This document shows positions 19,305-28,086 of a stretch of 64,000 nt of DNA, piece after piece. This stretch comes from Paenibacillus dokdonensis. GTDB taxonomy: Bacteria; Bacillota; Bacilli; Paenibacillales; Paenibacillaceae. Each line of letters starts with the position of its first letter. Positions within the stretch are counted from its first letter, which is position 1. The stretch is from assembly GCF_004916975.1 (NCBI RefSeq), contig NZ_STGQ01000001.1, positions 2,653,939 through 2,717,938 on the forward strand, read 5' to 3'. Both the position numbers and the translations under genes were made by a program. Under the pieces are notes generated by a model. That model made no database searches. It was not told the origin of the DNA and saw only the letters and a program-made list of their open reading frames with translations.

Positions 19305-19584
19305 TCCCGGGCTCATGGATGGCTGAATCAACCCTCCTGATTATGCGTATACTGTTTCATTTGCTTCCTCCTTTATCGTCATAGAAACCACCGGCCTCAG
19401 CTGCTCATACTGCCCATGTTGATTCGGTTTTGTCCATGAGTGTAACAGCTGAAAATGAGAATTTTCTGTGAAAATGACCTATCTCAACCGAAGCTGCGCA
19501 GTAAGCGTTGGATAAAATTGCATCCATGGAGTATTGGCATTTCTCATCATTTTTTAATTTCTGTCACCTATAACTAGTGGGGAA

Positions 19585-19622
19585 GGGTGAAGTGCTAATC
19601 ATGCATGGATTTCACTTCATCC
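19585..19622 (+). promoter_or_regulatory. Leader hairpin of the NlpC/P60 gene
   Basis: GGGTGAAGTG (19585-19594) pairs with CACTTCATCC (19613-19622) just ahead of the ribosome site of the gene at 19647. A TATAACT -10-like box lies about 12 bases upstream. The paralogous gene at 39008 has a different hairpin in the same place, which suggests conserved leader control. The rest of 19305-19584 holds nothing I can identify. Confidence 0.45.
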
Positions 19623-19646
19623 AAAACGAATTGTAGGGAGGGCTTT

Positions 19647-20405
19647 ATGGATAACAACACGAACTTCATCAGAAAGAGCCGAATCGGCAAAACTTTAACC
19701 GGGATCGGCTTGTGTCTCTCCATTGCTTTTTCCGGAAGTATGATGCTGCCAACCCATCCGGTTCACGCGGCTTCCGTATCCGGCAGCTCCGTGGCGGATC
19801 GGGTCATCTCGACAGGGAAACAATTTTTAGGCGTTCGCTACCAGTTTGGAGCACCTTCCGGACGAACGGACGAATTCGATTGTTCCTCATTCACGCAGTA
19901 TGTCTTCAAGCAAAACGGCATTGATCTGCCCCGCTCATCAAGACAGCAATCGCAGGTAGGTACGCCGGTTTCCAAGGATCAATTGCAGCCGGGGGACTTG
20001 GTCTTCTCCGATACGAATCACGACGGCGTCATTAATCATGTCGGCATTTATATGGGGAACGGGCAGGTCCTGCATACTTATAGAGTCGGTATTGGCGTGA
20101 CGGTGTCCAATTTTTCCGGCAGTACCTGGGATCGCACCTTTGTAACCGCTCGTCGCGTCATTTCCGACAATGGACAAGCTTCCAGCGGGCAGACACCAAA
20201 AAGTCAAGCTGCTGAGCAGAGCAATAACGGAAAGGATCCAAGCAGCCAAGATTCCAATGGACAGAATTCTGCCGACACTTCCGTAGCTGCGCCTTCGGTA
20301 TCGGACCAAATCGAAAAGCCGACAAATATACAGAAGCATTCCTCCAAACATCAGTGGAGAAATGCCGAAAGTGCAGATAGAGAGGATCAACAAGGGGAAC
20401 ACTAG
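19647..20405 (+). CDS. Secreted NlpC/P60 peptidoglycan endopeptidase
   Basis: 252-residue exported cell-wall hydrolase. Signal peptide: KSRIGK basic start, hydrophobic GLCLSIAFSG, likely cut after PVHA (about residue 36). The NlpC/P60 domain spans about 45-160 with the catalytic Cys in EFDCSSFTQYVF, the His in NHVGIYMGNG and the third polar residue in LHTYR. The C-terminal 85 residues are Ser/Gln/Asn-rich and probably unstructured. It cleaves D-Glu-DAP type stem-peptide bonds by family. ATG 19647 follows GGGAGGG. A close paralogue lies at 39008 and lacks the long tail. Confidence 0.93.
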   Translation: MDNNTNFIRKSRIGKTLTGIGLCLSIAFSGSMMLPTHPVHAASVSGSSVADRVISTGKQFLGVRYQFGAPSGRTDEFDCSSFTQYVFKQNGIDLPRSSRQQSQVGTPVSKDQLQPGDLVFSDTNHDGVINHVGIYMGNGQVLHTYRVGIGVTVSNFSGSTWDRTFVTARRVISDNGQASSGQTPKSQAAEQSNNGKDPSSQDSNGQNSADTSVAAPSVSDQIEKPTNIQKHSSKHQWRNAESADREDQQGEH

Positions 20406-20415
20406 AAGAGCTTAC

Positions 20416-20447
20416 AAGGCAGGGTCTCAAGCGAGACTCTGCCTTTT
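20416..20447 (+). terminator. Terminator after NlpC/P60 gene
   Basis: 12-bp stem AAGGCAGGGTCT/AGACTCTGCCTT (one G-T pair), loop CAAGCG, then TTTTT. It lies directly after the stop at 20405. Confidence 0.85.
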
Positions 20448-20718
20448 TGAAGATATAAGAAAGTATAAGCTTCGGAGTCTGAGGCTTCCTTATATCTCAA
20501 GAATTACCGTTAAATGCGGTCTGGCCTCTTAGAATGTACGTCAATAGACGTTTTTCTTATACATAAAATGTGATAAAGGATTATCATTATTTGTTTACAA
20601 TTTCAGGGGTTGACTCAAACTAGTAGACATTACCAGCGTCATTACCTATCTTCTCATCGATTTCTCATGGTATTTGAATATACTTGTCTTCGCACTGTAA
20701 TCTGGAGGAGAGATATCA
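20448..20718. other. Promoter region of the regulator/kinase operon
   Basis: AT-rich, no gene. It must hold the promoter for the genes from 20719 on; TTTACA and TTGACT hexamers occur near 20594 and 20611, but I cannot decide on a -10 box. The start codon has GGAGGAGAG at 20703-20711. Confidence 0.35.
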
Positions 20719-21129
20719 ATGAAACGGGTACTTATTATAGAAGACGAAAAAAGCCTTGTGCGTTTTATCCAGCTGGAACTTGAGCATCGCGCGATATTCC
20801 GCAGGATCGAGCTGCAGGATCACCAGGATAGGGTAATACTGACATTCAGGGATATCACTGTGGACCTGGATGCCAGAGTGGTTACCCGTGGCGGTAACCC
20901 TGTCGAACTGACTAAGCGTGGATTCGACTTGTTGGCCGTGTTTATGAAGCATCCAAACCTTGTCCAAACGAGAGATATGCTGCTCGACTTGGTATGGGGC
21001 TACGATTCGCTGGTGGAAAGGATTGTGGTCGATGTTTACATCCGGTATTTGCGGAATAAGCAGGATGTTCCCGGAGAAGAAAGCGTCATCCAGACCGTGC
21101 GCGGAATGGGATACGTGTTGCGGCCATGA
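20719..21129 (+). CDS. OmpR-type response regulator lacking most of its receiver domain
   Basis: 136 residues where the family has about 225-235. Residues 1-24 are the start of a receiver domain (VLIIEDEKSLVRFIQLELEH) with the acidic pair. The sequence then jumps in frame to AIFRRIELQD, the linker, and an intact winged-helix DNA-binding domain (about 38-136: DITVDLDARVV, ELTKRGFDLL, GYDSLVERIVVDVYIRYLR, VRGMGYVL). The phospho-acceptor Asp and switch residues are lost. About 95 codons seem to have been deleted. The stop overlaps the kinase start (ATGA, 21126-21129), as in an intact operon. It may bind DNA without phosphorylation control, or be non-functional. Confidence 0.85.
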   Translation: MKRVLIIEDEKSLVRFIQLELEHRAIFRRIELQDHQDRVILTFRDITVDLDARVVTRGGNPVELTKRGFDLLAVFMKHPNLVQTRDMLLDLVWGYDSLVERIVVDVYIRYLRNKQDVPGEESVIQTVRGMGYVLRP

Positions 21130-22532
21130 AACGGATGACCGATTGGCTCAAACGGCTGCCTGTTATATGGAAGCTGACGATTGGCTCAACGCTACTCATT
21201 TTTCTGCTGTTCGCCACGTACAACTTTGCCCAGTACCTGGTCTTGAAGCACTGGATGCTGAACCAGGAGCAGGACGCGCTTCATGCCATGATGTCACAGG
21301 TCCAGGTTTATTTGGAGGATCAGCCGGCTAACGGGGAATTGCTGCAGTCACCGGAAACAAGCTCCTATATGCGAAATGTTCTAGGAAAAAATCAAATGAT
21401 TCGCCTAATTGATAAAAATGGGACGGAGCTCCTGCTGGCTACGGACCATTTTAATCCGCTGTGGATCACACCGCTTCCGAGCACAATTAGCTCCTTGCAG
21501 GATGTGTGGCATGAGGAGGACCATATTCTTGTTTACCGATCTCCTCTTATGATCAAGAACGAAACTGGAACGATTGAAATTGCAACGAATCTCGAGACCT
21601 TCGACCATTTTAACGTTACGCTGCTGTGGGTCATGGTGATCGGGGGCTTTTTGGCCGTATGCATTAGCGCCACCAGTGGCTGGGCGATCGCCAAACAGTT
21701 TTTACGACCGGTTAAGGCGCTTGCCGTCACCATTCAAAATGTGAAGCAAAACGGTCTTCAGGAACGAGTCGCAAATATCGAAAACGGGGATGAGCTATCG
21801 CAGCTGGCGAGCCTGTTCAATGAGCTGATGGACCAGTTGGAAGTGTCTTTCCGCCAGCAGAAGCAGTTCGTGGACGATGCTTCGCACGAACTGCGCACGC
21901 CCATCACCATTCTGGAAGGCCACTTGAATTTGCTGGACAGGTGGGGAAAAAGGGATCAGGCTATCCTGGAGGAGTCGCTGGAGGCGTCGCTTCAGGAAGT
22001 CCGAAGACTTAAAGGGCTCGTTCAAGGGCTCCTGGCACTGTCACGGGCTGAGTCCTCGATCTTTACCAATCATATTGAACAGATCCGGATTGAACCGTTT
22101 CTGACCAAAACTCTCCACCGGATGGAAGATCTGTATCCGGAATTCATTTTCCGTATGAAAGGAGAGGGTACCGGCAAATTGGTGAGGATCAACCCGCTTC
22201 ACCTGGAACAAATGCTGTTTATCGTCATTGAAAATGCGATCAAATATTCAGGGGATCATAAAGAAATCGACATTCGCAGTTATGAAGAAAAAAACCGGGT
22301 GCGCATATCCGTTCAGGATCATGGAATCGGCATACCGACGGCTGAGATCCAGAATGTTTTCGACCGGTTTTACCGTGTAGATCGGGCCCGCAGCAGAGAA
22401 ATTGGAGGAACCGGCCTGGGTCTGGCGATCGCCAAAAATCTCATTCAGCACTATCAGGGCGAAATTGCTCTCACCAGCGTCGAAGACGAAGGAACCCGCG
22501 TAATCTTGTCTTTCCCGGCAGTATCATTATAA
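21126..22532 (+). CDS. Sensor histidine kinase
   Basis: 468-residue membrane kinase. Membrane segments at about 15-38 and 160-180 flank an extracellular sensor of about 120 residues; a HAMP linker follows (SGWAIAKQFLRPVKAL). The H-box is DDASHELRTPITIL with the phosphorylated His, then the N-box FIVIENAIKYS, the G1 box VQDHGIGIP, the F-box and the G2 box GGTGLGLAIAKNLI. Architecture as in ArlS/CusS-type kinases. Start ATG overlaps the regulator stop by four bases. Its regulator partner lacks the phospho-acceptor, so signalling through it should be broken unless another regulator is used. Confidence 0.93.
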   Translation: MKRMTDWLKRLPVIWKLTIGSTLLIFLLFATYNFAQYLVLKHWMLNQEQDALHAMMSQVQVYLEDQPANGELLQSPETSSYMRNVLGKNQMIRLIDKNGTELLLATDHFNPLWITPLPSTISSLQDVWHEEDHILVYRSPLMIKNETGTIEIATNLETFDHFNVTLLWVMVIGGFLAVCISATSGWAIAKQFLRPVKALAVTIQNVKQNGLQERVANIENGDELSQLASLFNELMDQLEVSFRQQKQFVDDASHELRTPITILEGHLNLLDRWGKRDQAILEESLEASLQEVRRLKGLVQGLLALSRAESSIFTNHIEQIRIEPFLTKTLHRMEDLYPEFIFRMKGEGTGKLVRINPLHLEQMLFIVIENAIKYSGDHKEIDIRSYEEKNRVRISVQDHGIGIPTAEIQNVFDRFYRVDRARSREIGGTGLGLAIAKNLIQHYQGEIALTSVEDEGTRVILSFPAVSL

Positions 22533-22645
22533 TGACGGTGCAATCGAAAGGCTGATTCTCATTAAATTTTCATTATTCTGCGTTAAGCTTATTTCCACCG
22601 ATCGTTATCGTTAACAGATCAGAAAAAGCAGAAGGAGTATGAGAA

Positions 22646-23269
22646 ATGAGTATCGGTCAAATCGATTATGAGCTGTTTCATTTCATTAATGAGTGGGGAA
22701 GATCCGCATCCTCCCTGAATTCTGTTATGCGTTTTTTCGCGGAGCGTGCATTCTATTTATTTTTTGTCGGTCTATTGGTCTATTGGTTTAGCCGTAAGGA
22801 AAGCAATCGAAAAATGGTAGCGGAGTCCGTCGTTTCCGTTGTCATCGGGCTTGGGATCAGCTGGGTGATCGGCCATCTATTTTACCGAGATCGACCTTTT
22901 GTAGCCCATACGGTGCTGCAGTTGATATCGCATCCGGCCAACGCGTCGTTTCCAAGCGATCACTCCATCGGAGCTTTTGCCATTGCCGCATCTTTCGTTA
23001 TATATCGCCGAAAAGAAGGAATCGTTTGGCTGCTCTTGTCTGCTGCTATTGCTTTCTCTAGGGTATGGACAGGTGTACATTATCCGTTCGACGTATTGGG
23101 TGGGGCGCTGATCGGTATCATAGTTGCAGCAGGGGTGCACCGCCTTGCAGAGCGCTTCTCGTTCATTTCCCGTTCGTTTAAAGCATGTCTCGGATGGTAT
23201 GAAAAATACGAATCGAAGATATTGCCCCGGAACGTGACCAAGGAAGAACAAATCCAATCAGGGAAGTAA
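22646..23269 (+). CDS. PAP2-type undecaprenyl-pyrophosphate phosphatase (BcrC-like)
   Basis: 207-residue membrane phosphatase with about five or six membrane segments. The acid-phosphatase triad is complete: FYRDRPF (motif 1, about residues 86-92), SFPSDHS (motif 2, about 105-111) and SRVWTGVHYPFDVLGG (motif 3, about 139-154). The family recycles C55-PP to the lipid carrier and gives bacitracin resistance. ATG 22646 follows AGAAGGAG. It lies 113 bases after the kinase gene, so it may be a target or a co-transcribed member of that system. Confidence 0.9.
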   Translation: MSIGQIDYELFHFINEWGRSASSLNSVMRFFAERAFYLFFVGLLVYWFSRKESNRKMVAESVVSVVIGLGISWVIGHLFYRDRPFVAHTVLQLISHPANASFPSDHSIGAFAIAASFVIYRRKEGIVWLLLSAAIAFSRVWTGVHYPFDVLGGALIGIIVAAGVHRLAERFSFISRSFKACLGWYEKYESKILPRNVTKEEQIQSGK

Positions 23270-23468
23270 CCTGGGACGAAGATGATTACAGCAGCAGCCG
23301 GAAATCATATTCCGACCATCATTGTGGGGGCCATGTCTGTAAGCCTCATTCCGCCAAAACATCACCCATTTAAATGTTCTTCGGACACTGGAAGAACTGT
23401 ATGGGTTATCGCATCTTGGCCGAACCTCAGGCAGCGAACCGATCCGAAATCTGTGGAAACAGCCATAA
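23270..23468 (+). pseudogene. Phosphoesterase (PF04185-like) C-terminal relic
   Basis: Directly after the phosphatase stop, a frame reads TWDEDDYSSS, then in the next frame GNHIPTIIVGAMSV and, after another shift, NITHLNVLRTLEELYGL followed by a stop at 23468. The D/E-rich start, the NxIPTI.VG motif and NH.NVLRTLE..YGL are in the order seen at the C-terminus of acid-phosphatase/phospholipase C-type phosphoesterases. At least two frameshifts; no start codon. Confidence 0.55.
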
Positions 23469-23510
23469 ATGAAAATTCAACAGCGAAATTATCGATGGGG
23501 AGTGAGAAGT

Positions 23511-23681
23511 ATGTATGACCAGCTACAGGATAGGGATCTGTTTTTGGAGTCCATGCATAATTTGGAAACAAAAATTCGTCAACTGATTCAACGTTCCGGC
23601 CTTTCCGAGGAAGAACAGTGGTTTATTTTGGGGCATATTCTGGTCGTTCCCGGCAAGGATATTTCATGTCAGCAAAATTAA
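23511..23681 (+). CDS. Small hypothetical protein
   Basis: 56-residue soluble protein, rich in charged residues and Leu/Gln, probably mostly helical (DLFLESMHNLETKIRQLIQ). The end contains GKDISCQQN. ATG at 23511 follows GGGGAGTGAG. No family recognised. It lies between the phosphoesterase relic and the glycosyltransferase gene; the spacing to the next gene (about 90 bases) allows a shared transcript. Confidence 0.5.
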   Translation: MYDQLQDRDLFLESMHNLETKIRQLIQRSGLSEEEQWFILGHILVVPGKDISCQQN

Positions 23682-23770
23682 GGTCGAGTCTTGAGCAAAG
23701 ATCCTGGCCGGATCTGGCTTTAAAAATAAACTGCCGCGCTAAATTGTTGTATCTATAGGAGGGAACAAGC

Positions 23771-24943
23771 ATGCCTACCCGTCACCCAAGAATATTGATT
23801 TTGACAGCCGGATTTGGAGACGGCCATCAGCAGGTTTCCTCGGCATTATTGCATTATTTTCATATGCTGCAGGTTAACCAGGTGCAAATCATTGATCTCA
23901 TGAAGGAAGCGCACCCTGTGTTAAATTCCTTTTTTTCGAAGGTGTACCAAATGAGCCTGTTCTCGTCTCATCTGGGCTTCGATTATTATGGCTGGAGCTA
24001 TTACATGACCAGGGGTTCCAATCCATCCGGCCCGGTGAACCGATACCTGAACGGATTCGTCAGACGAGAGATGCTGGAGACGATCGGCCGTTTCCGACCA
24101 GATGCGATCATCAACACCTTTCCATTTGGCGACGTGTCGCAACGCGAATGCGACTACAACGCTCGCACGTTTACCGTCATTACCGATTACGCTCTTCATT
24201 CACGTTGGATACATCCGGATACGCATAAATATTACGTAGCCACAAACGATATCAAAGACTTGATGATGAAAAATCATGTCTGCATGGCTGGGAAAGTCAG
24301 CGTCACTGGCATTCCTGTCCGCCCCCAATTTTATAATATAGGAGAAAAATCTCCGATTCGAAAGGTTACTTATGGAGGATCCGAAGGCAAACGGATCTTG
24401 ATTATGGCAGGCGCATTTACGGCGTTCCAGCAGCTCACCGAGCTCATATCTCTGCTGCTTGGCCAGCAATCTTGCGAAATCACGGTCGTATGCGGGCGTA
24501 AGCAGCATACCTTTGACAAATTAAAATCGCTGTATCCCGAACATCCACAGGTGAAGATCCTTGGATACGTAAAAGACATCCAAGATCTGATGGCTGCGTC
24601 CTCCTGCATCGTGACAAAAGCCGGCGGGATTACTTTATCCGAGGCCGTCGTCCTGAAGCTGCCGATCTTTATTTTGAGCCCCTTTGGAGGCCAGGAGAGG
24701 GAAAACGCCTTGTATTTTAAGAATAACGGCATTGCCCAGATTTCATCCAACGTCCGTCAGCTTGCGGAACAGCTTCAGCTATTTCTTGAGGCACCGGTGT
24801 TATCCGACCGGATCCAAGGGAAAATGGCCGGATTCCACCAAGGAGCAGCTGGCGAGCTGATCGTAAAGGATATCTTGTCGACGATGCAGTATCGTCAAGA
24901 TCCAAGTTCGGGTTACGAGCTGTCGGCCGTCTACAAAACATGA
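23771..24943 (+). CDS. UgtP/MGDG-synthase-type glycosyltransferase
   Basis: 390-residue GT28-like enzyme related to processive diacylglycerol glucosyltransferases and MurG. The N-terminal lipid-acceptor domain opens with ILILTAGFGDGHQQVSSAL (Gly-rich loop) and contains the YGWSYYM block. The C-terminal nucleotide-sugar domain has ILIMAGAF, ILGYVKDIQDLMAAS and the donor motif VTKAGGITLSEAVVLKLPI. Probable role: glycolipid synthesis at the inner membrane face. ATG 23771 follows TAGGAGGGAA. Its stop overlaps the start of the next gene by four bases. Confidence 0.9.
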   Translation: MPTRHPRILILTAGFGDGHQQVSSALLHYFHMLQVNQVQIIDLMKEAHPVLNSFFSKVYQMSLFSSHLGFDYYGWSYYMTRGSNPSGPVNRYLNGFVRREMLETIGRFRPDAIINTFPFGDVSQRECDYNARTFTVITDYALHSRWIHPDTHKYYVATNDIKDLMMKNHVCMAGKVSVTGIPVRPQFYNIGEKSPIRKVTYGGSEGKRILIMAGAFTAFQQLTELISLLLGQQSCEITVVCGRKQHTFDKLKSLYPEHPQVKILGYVKDIQDLMAASSCIVTKAGGITLSEAVVLKLPIFILSPFGGQERENALYFKNNGIAQISSNVRQLAEQLQLFLEAPVLSDRIQGKMAGFHQGAAGELIVKDILSTMQYRQDPSSGYELSAVYKT

Positions 24944-25368
24944 AATACTCGCTGAAATGGATCGGATTTTTGCTGCTGATAGGCTTGGTAATCTACATTA
25001 TTTATTTGCTTCGAACAGGGGATGCTGAGCGAATCATCGCGCTAATACGCCAATATCGTATTCTTGGTTTCGTCGCTGTGCTGCTGTTTCAAACCCTGCT
25101 CAATGTGCTGCCGCTGCCAGGGGAAATAACCGCTGTGATGCTGCTGGAAATCTATGGGCCTTATTGGGGAGGTCTCTGTTTGTGGGCATCCGGTATTATC
25201 GGAGCCACCTTGGGTTATTGGCTTGCCCGATCGTTCTCTTCATATTTTGCGGGGACGCGGGTTGAACCGTATCTAGTCAAAATGAAGGATTGGCTGGGAA
25301 CCAACGAGGTTAAAGGTAGAGTAAAGGGACCAAAGAACGGTACTCTAATCTCATGTTATTGGCCGTGA
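24940..25368 (+). pseudogene. TVP38/DedA-like membrane protein, truncated
   Basis: 142 residues: a membrane segment at about 8-24 and the start of the TVP38/SNARE-associated domain (LLFQTLLNVLPLPGEITAVMLLEIYG, then GATLGYWLARSF). After NEVKG at about residue 126 the sequence departs from the family and ends in GPKNGTLISCYWP, losing the second half (normally 200-plus residues). The copy at 42025 continues at this point with LLFVRFIPFIPYQAV. So this gene was cut, although the start is translationally coupled to the glycosyltransferase (ATGA). It may be expressed as a stub. Confidence 0.7.
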
Positions 25369-25431
25369 TTGCAGATTATTGGGATTCATGATGAATAGAT
25401 TAGCGTATCCATTCAAAAAGACCTACCCTAC

Positions 25432-25459
25432 AACCAATCCAACTGGGGTTGGTTTTTTC
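25432..25459 (+). terminator. Terminator-like hairpin
   Basis: CCAAC/GTTGG core stem (with outer ACCAA/TTGGT) followed by TTTTTT, downstream of the truncated TVP38 gene. Between here and 25710 no gene is evident; 25515-25569 matches 42485-42548 (see repeat). Confidence 0.6.
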
Positions 25460-25514
25460 AGCTCTGAAAGGGTCACTCGGCATTGCTGAAGGAGGAGGTT
25501 TTTACCAAACTTTA

Positions 25515-25569
25515 TAAATCGCCGCTTTATCTAGGCAGCGGCAGCCAATGCGATCCGTCACGGTCGAAA
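25515..25569. repeat. Segment duplicated at 42485-42548
   Basis: Both copies contain a TAGGCAGCGGCAGCC block followed by ATGCGATCC and CACGGTCGA; the copy at 42 kb carries about 14 extra bases. Homology breaks at 25569 and resumes at 27677. The other copy is uninterrupted there, which marks the borders of an insertion. Confidence 0.6.
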
Positions 25570-25710
25570 GGAGTCACCGGCGATCACGAAGGAGCTCAAA
25601 AATGGACTGCAATTCATTTGTTGGAGACTTTGATAGGTGCTGTTTTCGAGCTTTACTTAGTACATTAGGCGGAATAAAGGAATTCAAAACCAAAGCATTC
25701 CTTTCTGTTT

Positions 25711-26388
25711 CTACAGTAGACCCGCTTCTCTAAGGAAGTGTCGGATCACTAGCATTTGATATTCAATTCTTGTATTCATTTTAAGGCTCCAGCATGTTTC
25801 GACTGTTACAGATCTTGCATGAAAATGTTCGGCTACTGCAGTACGGGAAGAACCTTTAAGTTTGTGTAAGCGGATGTGAAAATGATGGGAGGGCGGGATG
25901 GAGGTCGCGTTTATTTGTTTGATAATCTTCTGGACAGTGGGAACTGCAGCGTTACTTGGGTTCGTGATTAACGTTTGGCCGAGAACGTCCTTGCTTTTCG
26001 ATGATAAGCCATTCGCTTCATGAAGATCTAGATACCAGTCCGGATTGTAGTTTTGCATAATTTTGAACAATGCGCGGGACATCTCATGAGTTGCCCTTCG
26101 GTCTGATCCGTGCGGGAACGTACGATTAAGATCTGGATTTCCGCGCACTCTTTTTTTGAAGGCAGGCTGGTTCGCAATGGGGACTACAATCAATGTCCCA
26201 CGTCTAATGGCTAGCTCCTGATTTTTCAACTGCTTGACCAGCTCCTGGGCTGCACGGATACTACCGACCTCCTTACCATGGATGCCAGCCACAATCATAA
26301 CATTAGGACCAGGCAGTCCGCCATGAATCAGATGAAGCCATGTTTCATACGGTGTGCCTTTTGCAAGCTTACGTTTTTCAGTTAGCAT
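25711..26388 (-). CDS. M14/AstE-AspA-type zinc carboxypeptidase-like protein
   Basis: 225 residues, shorter than most M14-type enzymes (about 300). Zinc ligands: His and Glu in GIHGKEVGSIRAAQ (about residues 35-48) and a later His in YLDLHEANGL. DLNRTFP gives the family Arg/Asn substrate motif. A late Glu in SVTVETCW may be the general base. No signal peptide. The start at 26388 was chosen because GGAGG lies about 11 bases upstream; the ATG at 26412 has no site. It is adjacent to a glycosyltransferase gene on the same strand; spore-surface or cell-wall peptide processing is an inference. Confidence 0.75.
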   Translation of the reverse strand: MLTEKRKLAKGTPYETWLHLIHGGLPGPNVMIVAGIHGKEVGSIRAAQELVKQLKNQELAIRRGTLIVVPIANQPAFKKRVRGNPDLNRTFPHGSDRRATHEMSRALFKIMQNYNPDWYLDLHEANGLSSKSKDVLGQTLITNPSNAAVPTVQKIIKQINATSIPPSHHFHIRLHKLKGSSRTAVAEHFHARSVTVETCWSLKMNTRIEYQMLVIRHFLREAGLL

Positions 26389-26557
26389 ACTTTGAACCAC
26401 CTCCGTTGCCATATACTATGTTGATTTGATAGAATTTGTACAGGCAGGAGTTTAAACCGAGCTGCAAATTAAGATTTCGATTAACTGTCTTTGTTCGCGG
26501 CTAAATTATCCTAATATTGATTGAACAGGGAACACGGAACTAATCTGTCCCAAGAAA

Positions 26558-27646
26558 TTATCGGTATATGGTTTCTAGCCTTGTCGCTGTTTGGCGCCAT
26601 GTAAACTGACTAAGAACATTCGTTCGTGCATGATCACCCAATGTACGAACAAGCTCTTTGTTTTTTCCTAATCTAACTAAATATTCTGCGAATTGTGCAG
26701 GATCGTGATATTTATCGATGAGATAGCCGTTATTGCCGTGTTTTACGATCTCGGGGATGCCGCCGATACGTGATGCGATAACTGGTAAACCGGTAGCCAT
26801 TGCCTCCACATTAACTAACCCAAAGGCCTCGTGCTTCTGAGAAGGACACACAAAACAGTCAGCGATTTGATAAATTTTATGGATTTCCGAATGTTTCTTT
26901 TTCCCTATCCAAGACACGGGAATGCCAAGTTTCGATGCTTGCTCGCGAAGTTTCTTCATATAGGAGTCTTTTCCCTTCCCAGCAATAACAAGGTGAACGG
27001 GGACTTGTTGATTGGCAAGATGGGTTGCCTTAAGCAAAACAGGAACTCCCTTGCGCGGAATAACCCGCCCTACAAACAGAATAGTAAATGTTTTACCAAT
27101 AGTATACTTAGCCCGAAGGATTGTACGCTCAGATTCACTTGGCGGTCTAAACCTATTAACGTCTACCCCGAGTTCAACTGTACGGATTTTGTGTGCCTGA
27201 GTTGGGAAGCGGTTGGTTAGTTTGCTCTTTAATGAGCTACTGTTTGCAATAATAATATCAGCATGGTTCAAGCTATTCTGTACACTCTGAGCTTTAGGAA
27301 CGAATGTGAGTGAATGTAAGAAGAGGGTTACTTTGGTATTCGGTCGAGCTTTTTTAATGGCAGCCATATAATGAGGCCGATTATCTACTTGAATCAGGTC
27401 GTAATTTTTATTTCGTAGAAAACGCAACACAGACGACAGATACACTTTTGAGCTCCCTGAAGCTACCCTGAATATGTTTACTCCATCAACAACTTTACTA
27501 TGAGAAGCCAAATTTCCCGATGCTCTGCTCACCACAGTTACTTGGTGATGCTCGGCAAGCTTTTTTGAAATGGCTAAAATGCAAATCTCTACAGAACCTG
27601 TCCCAGGGACAGGAATTTGCTCCGGTGCTACAATTAGTATTTTCAA
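26558..27646 (-). CDS. GT4 glycosyltransferase
   Basis: 362-residue retaining glycosyltransferase of family GT4 (GT-B fold). The N-terminal domain starts KILIVAPEQIPVPGTGSVE; the C-terminal donor domain has FVGRVIPRKGVPVLLKA and the EX7E-like region CPSQKHEAFGLVNVEAMATGLPVIAS. TTG at 27646 (GGAGG seven bases upstream) puts the start exactly at the family N-terminus; an ATG two codons upstream is only two bases from the GGAGG. The CotSA spore-coat protein belongs to this family, which fits the YheC/D genes nearby. Confidence 0.88.
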   Translation of the reverse strand: MKILIVAPEQIPVPGTGSVEICILAISKKLAEHHQVTVVSRASGNLASHSKVVDGVNIFRVASGSSKVYLSSVLRFLRNKNYDLIQVDNRPHYMAAIKKARPNTKVTLFLHSLTFVPKAQSVQNSLNHADIIIANSSSLKSKLTNRFPTQAHKIRTVELGVDVNRFRPPSESERTILRAKYTIGKTFTILFVGRVIPRKGVPVLLKATHLANQQVPVHLVIAGKGKDSYMKKLREQASKLGIPVSWIGKKKHSEIHKIYQIADCFVCPSQKHEAFGLVNVEAMATGLPVIASRIGGIPEIVKHGNNGYLIDKYHDPAQFAEYLVRLGKNKELVRTLGDHARTNVLSQFTWRQTATRLETIYR

Positions 27647-27676
27647 TCTCATTCCTCCGATCTGGCCGGACGTTTT

Positions 27677-27860
27677 AGTTCCATGCATTTCTCTATGATG
27701 TATTCAAATACCCTGAGATTGGCATATTCTAGCGTCTTAGAAGAATCAATAGAAACCTCTCAGGTTTGAAATACTCCTTGGCAACGATGATGTTCGCTCC
27801 CATATTCCGGATACCCGTAAATTCTCAAAAACTGCACTGAAAAGGATCTTAAATCAGTAT
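27677..27860 (+). pseudogene. Relic of a YheC/YheD-type ATP-grasp gene with its upstream region
   Basis: 27677-27750 matches the leader at 42549-42618 (TCTATGATGTATTCAAATACC and TTAGAAGAAT blocks). From 27771 the frame reads ILLGNDDVRSHIPDTRKFS then KTALKRILNQY, matching residues about 21-50 of the intact protein at 42721. About 140 bases between leader and body are deleted, and homology fades after 27860. The rest of the gene is absent. Confidence 0.65.
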
Positions 27861-28086
27861 TTACATATGCTGAGAACCTTTGTTACTGCACGCCCGCGAC
27901 ATTTCAGGTAACGTACAAGCCCTTGCATCGAATCAGCCTGTTGCTAATCAACCTCATCTAAATCAAGTCACTCTAGTGAAAAAAACTTTAAACTCACAGG
28001 AGAGAACCCATCTGCGCAGAATCTGAAAAACCAACAATTCTGAATGCCATTCCAAAACAGAGCCTCTAAAGAAGCTCTGCTTTGCT

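Noticed and set aside
19560..19646. c-di-AMP (ydaO) riboswitch before the NlpC/P60 gene
   Set aside because: The leader is too short and lacks the conserved riboswitch core; only a simple hairpin is seen.
27695..27750. Sigma-K/E type promoter ahead of the YheC/D relic and the gene at 42721
   Set aside because: A CATATTCTA box is present, but no -35 match lies at the right spacing; conservation of the block alone does not prove it.
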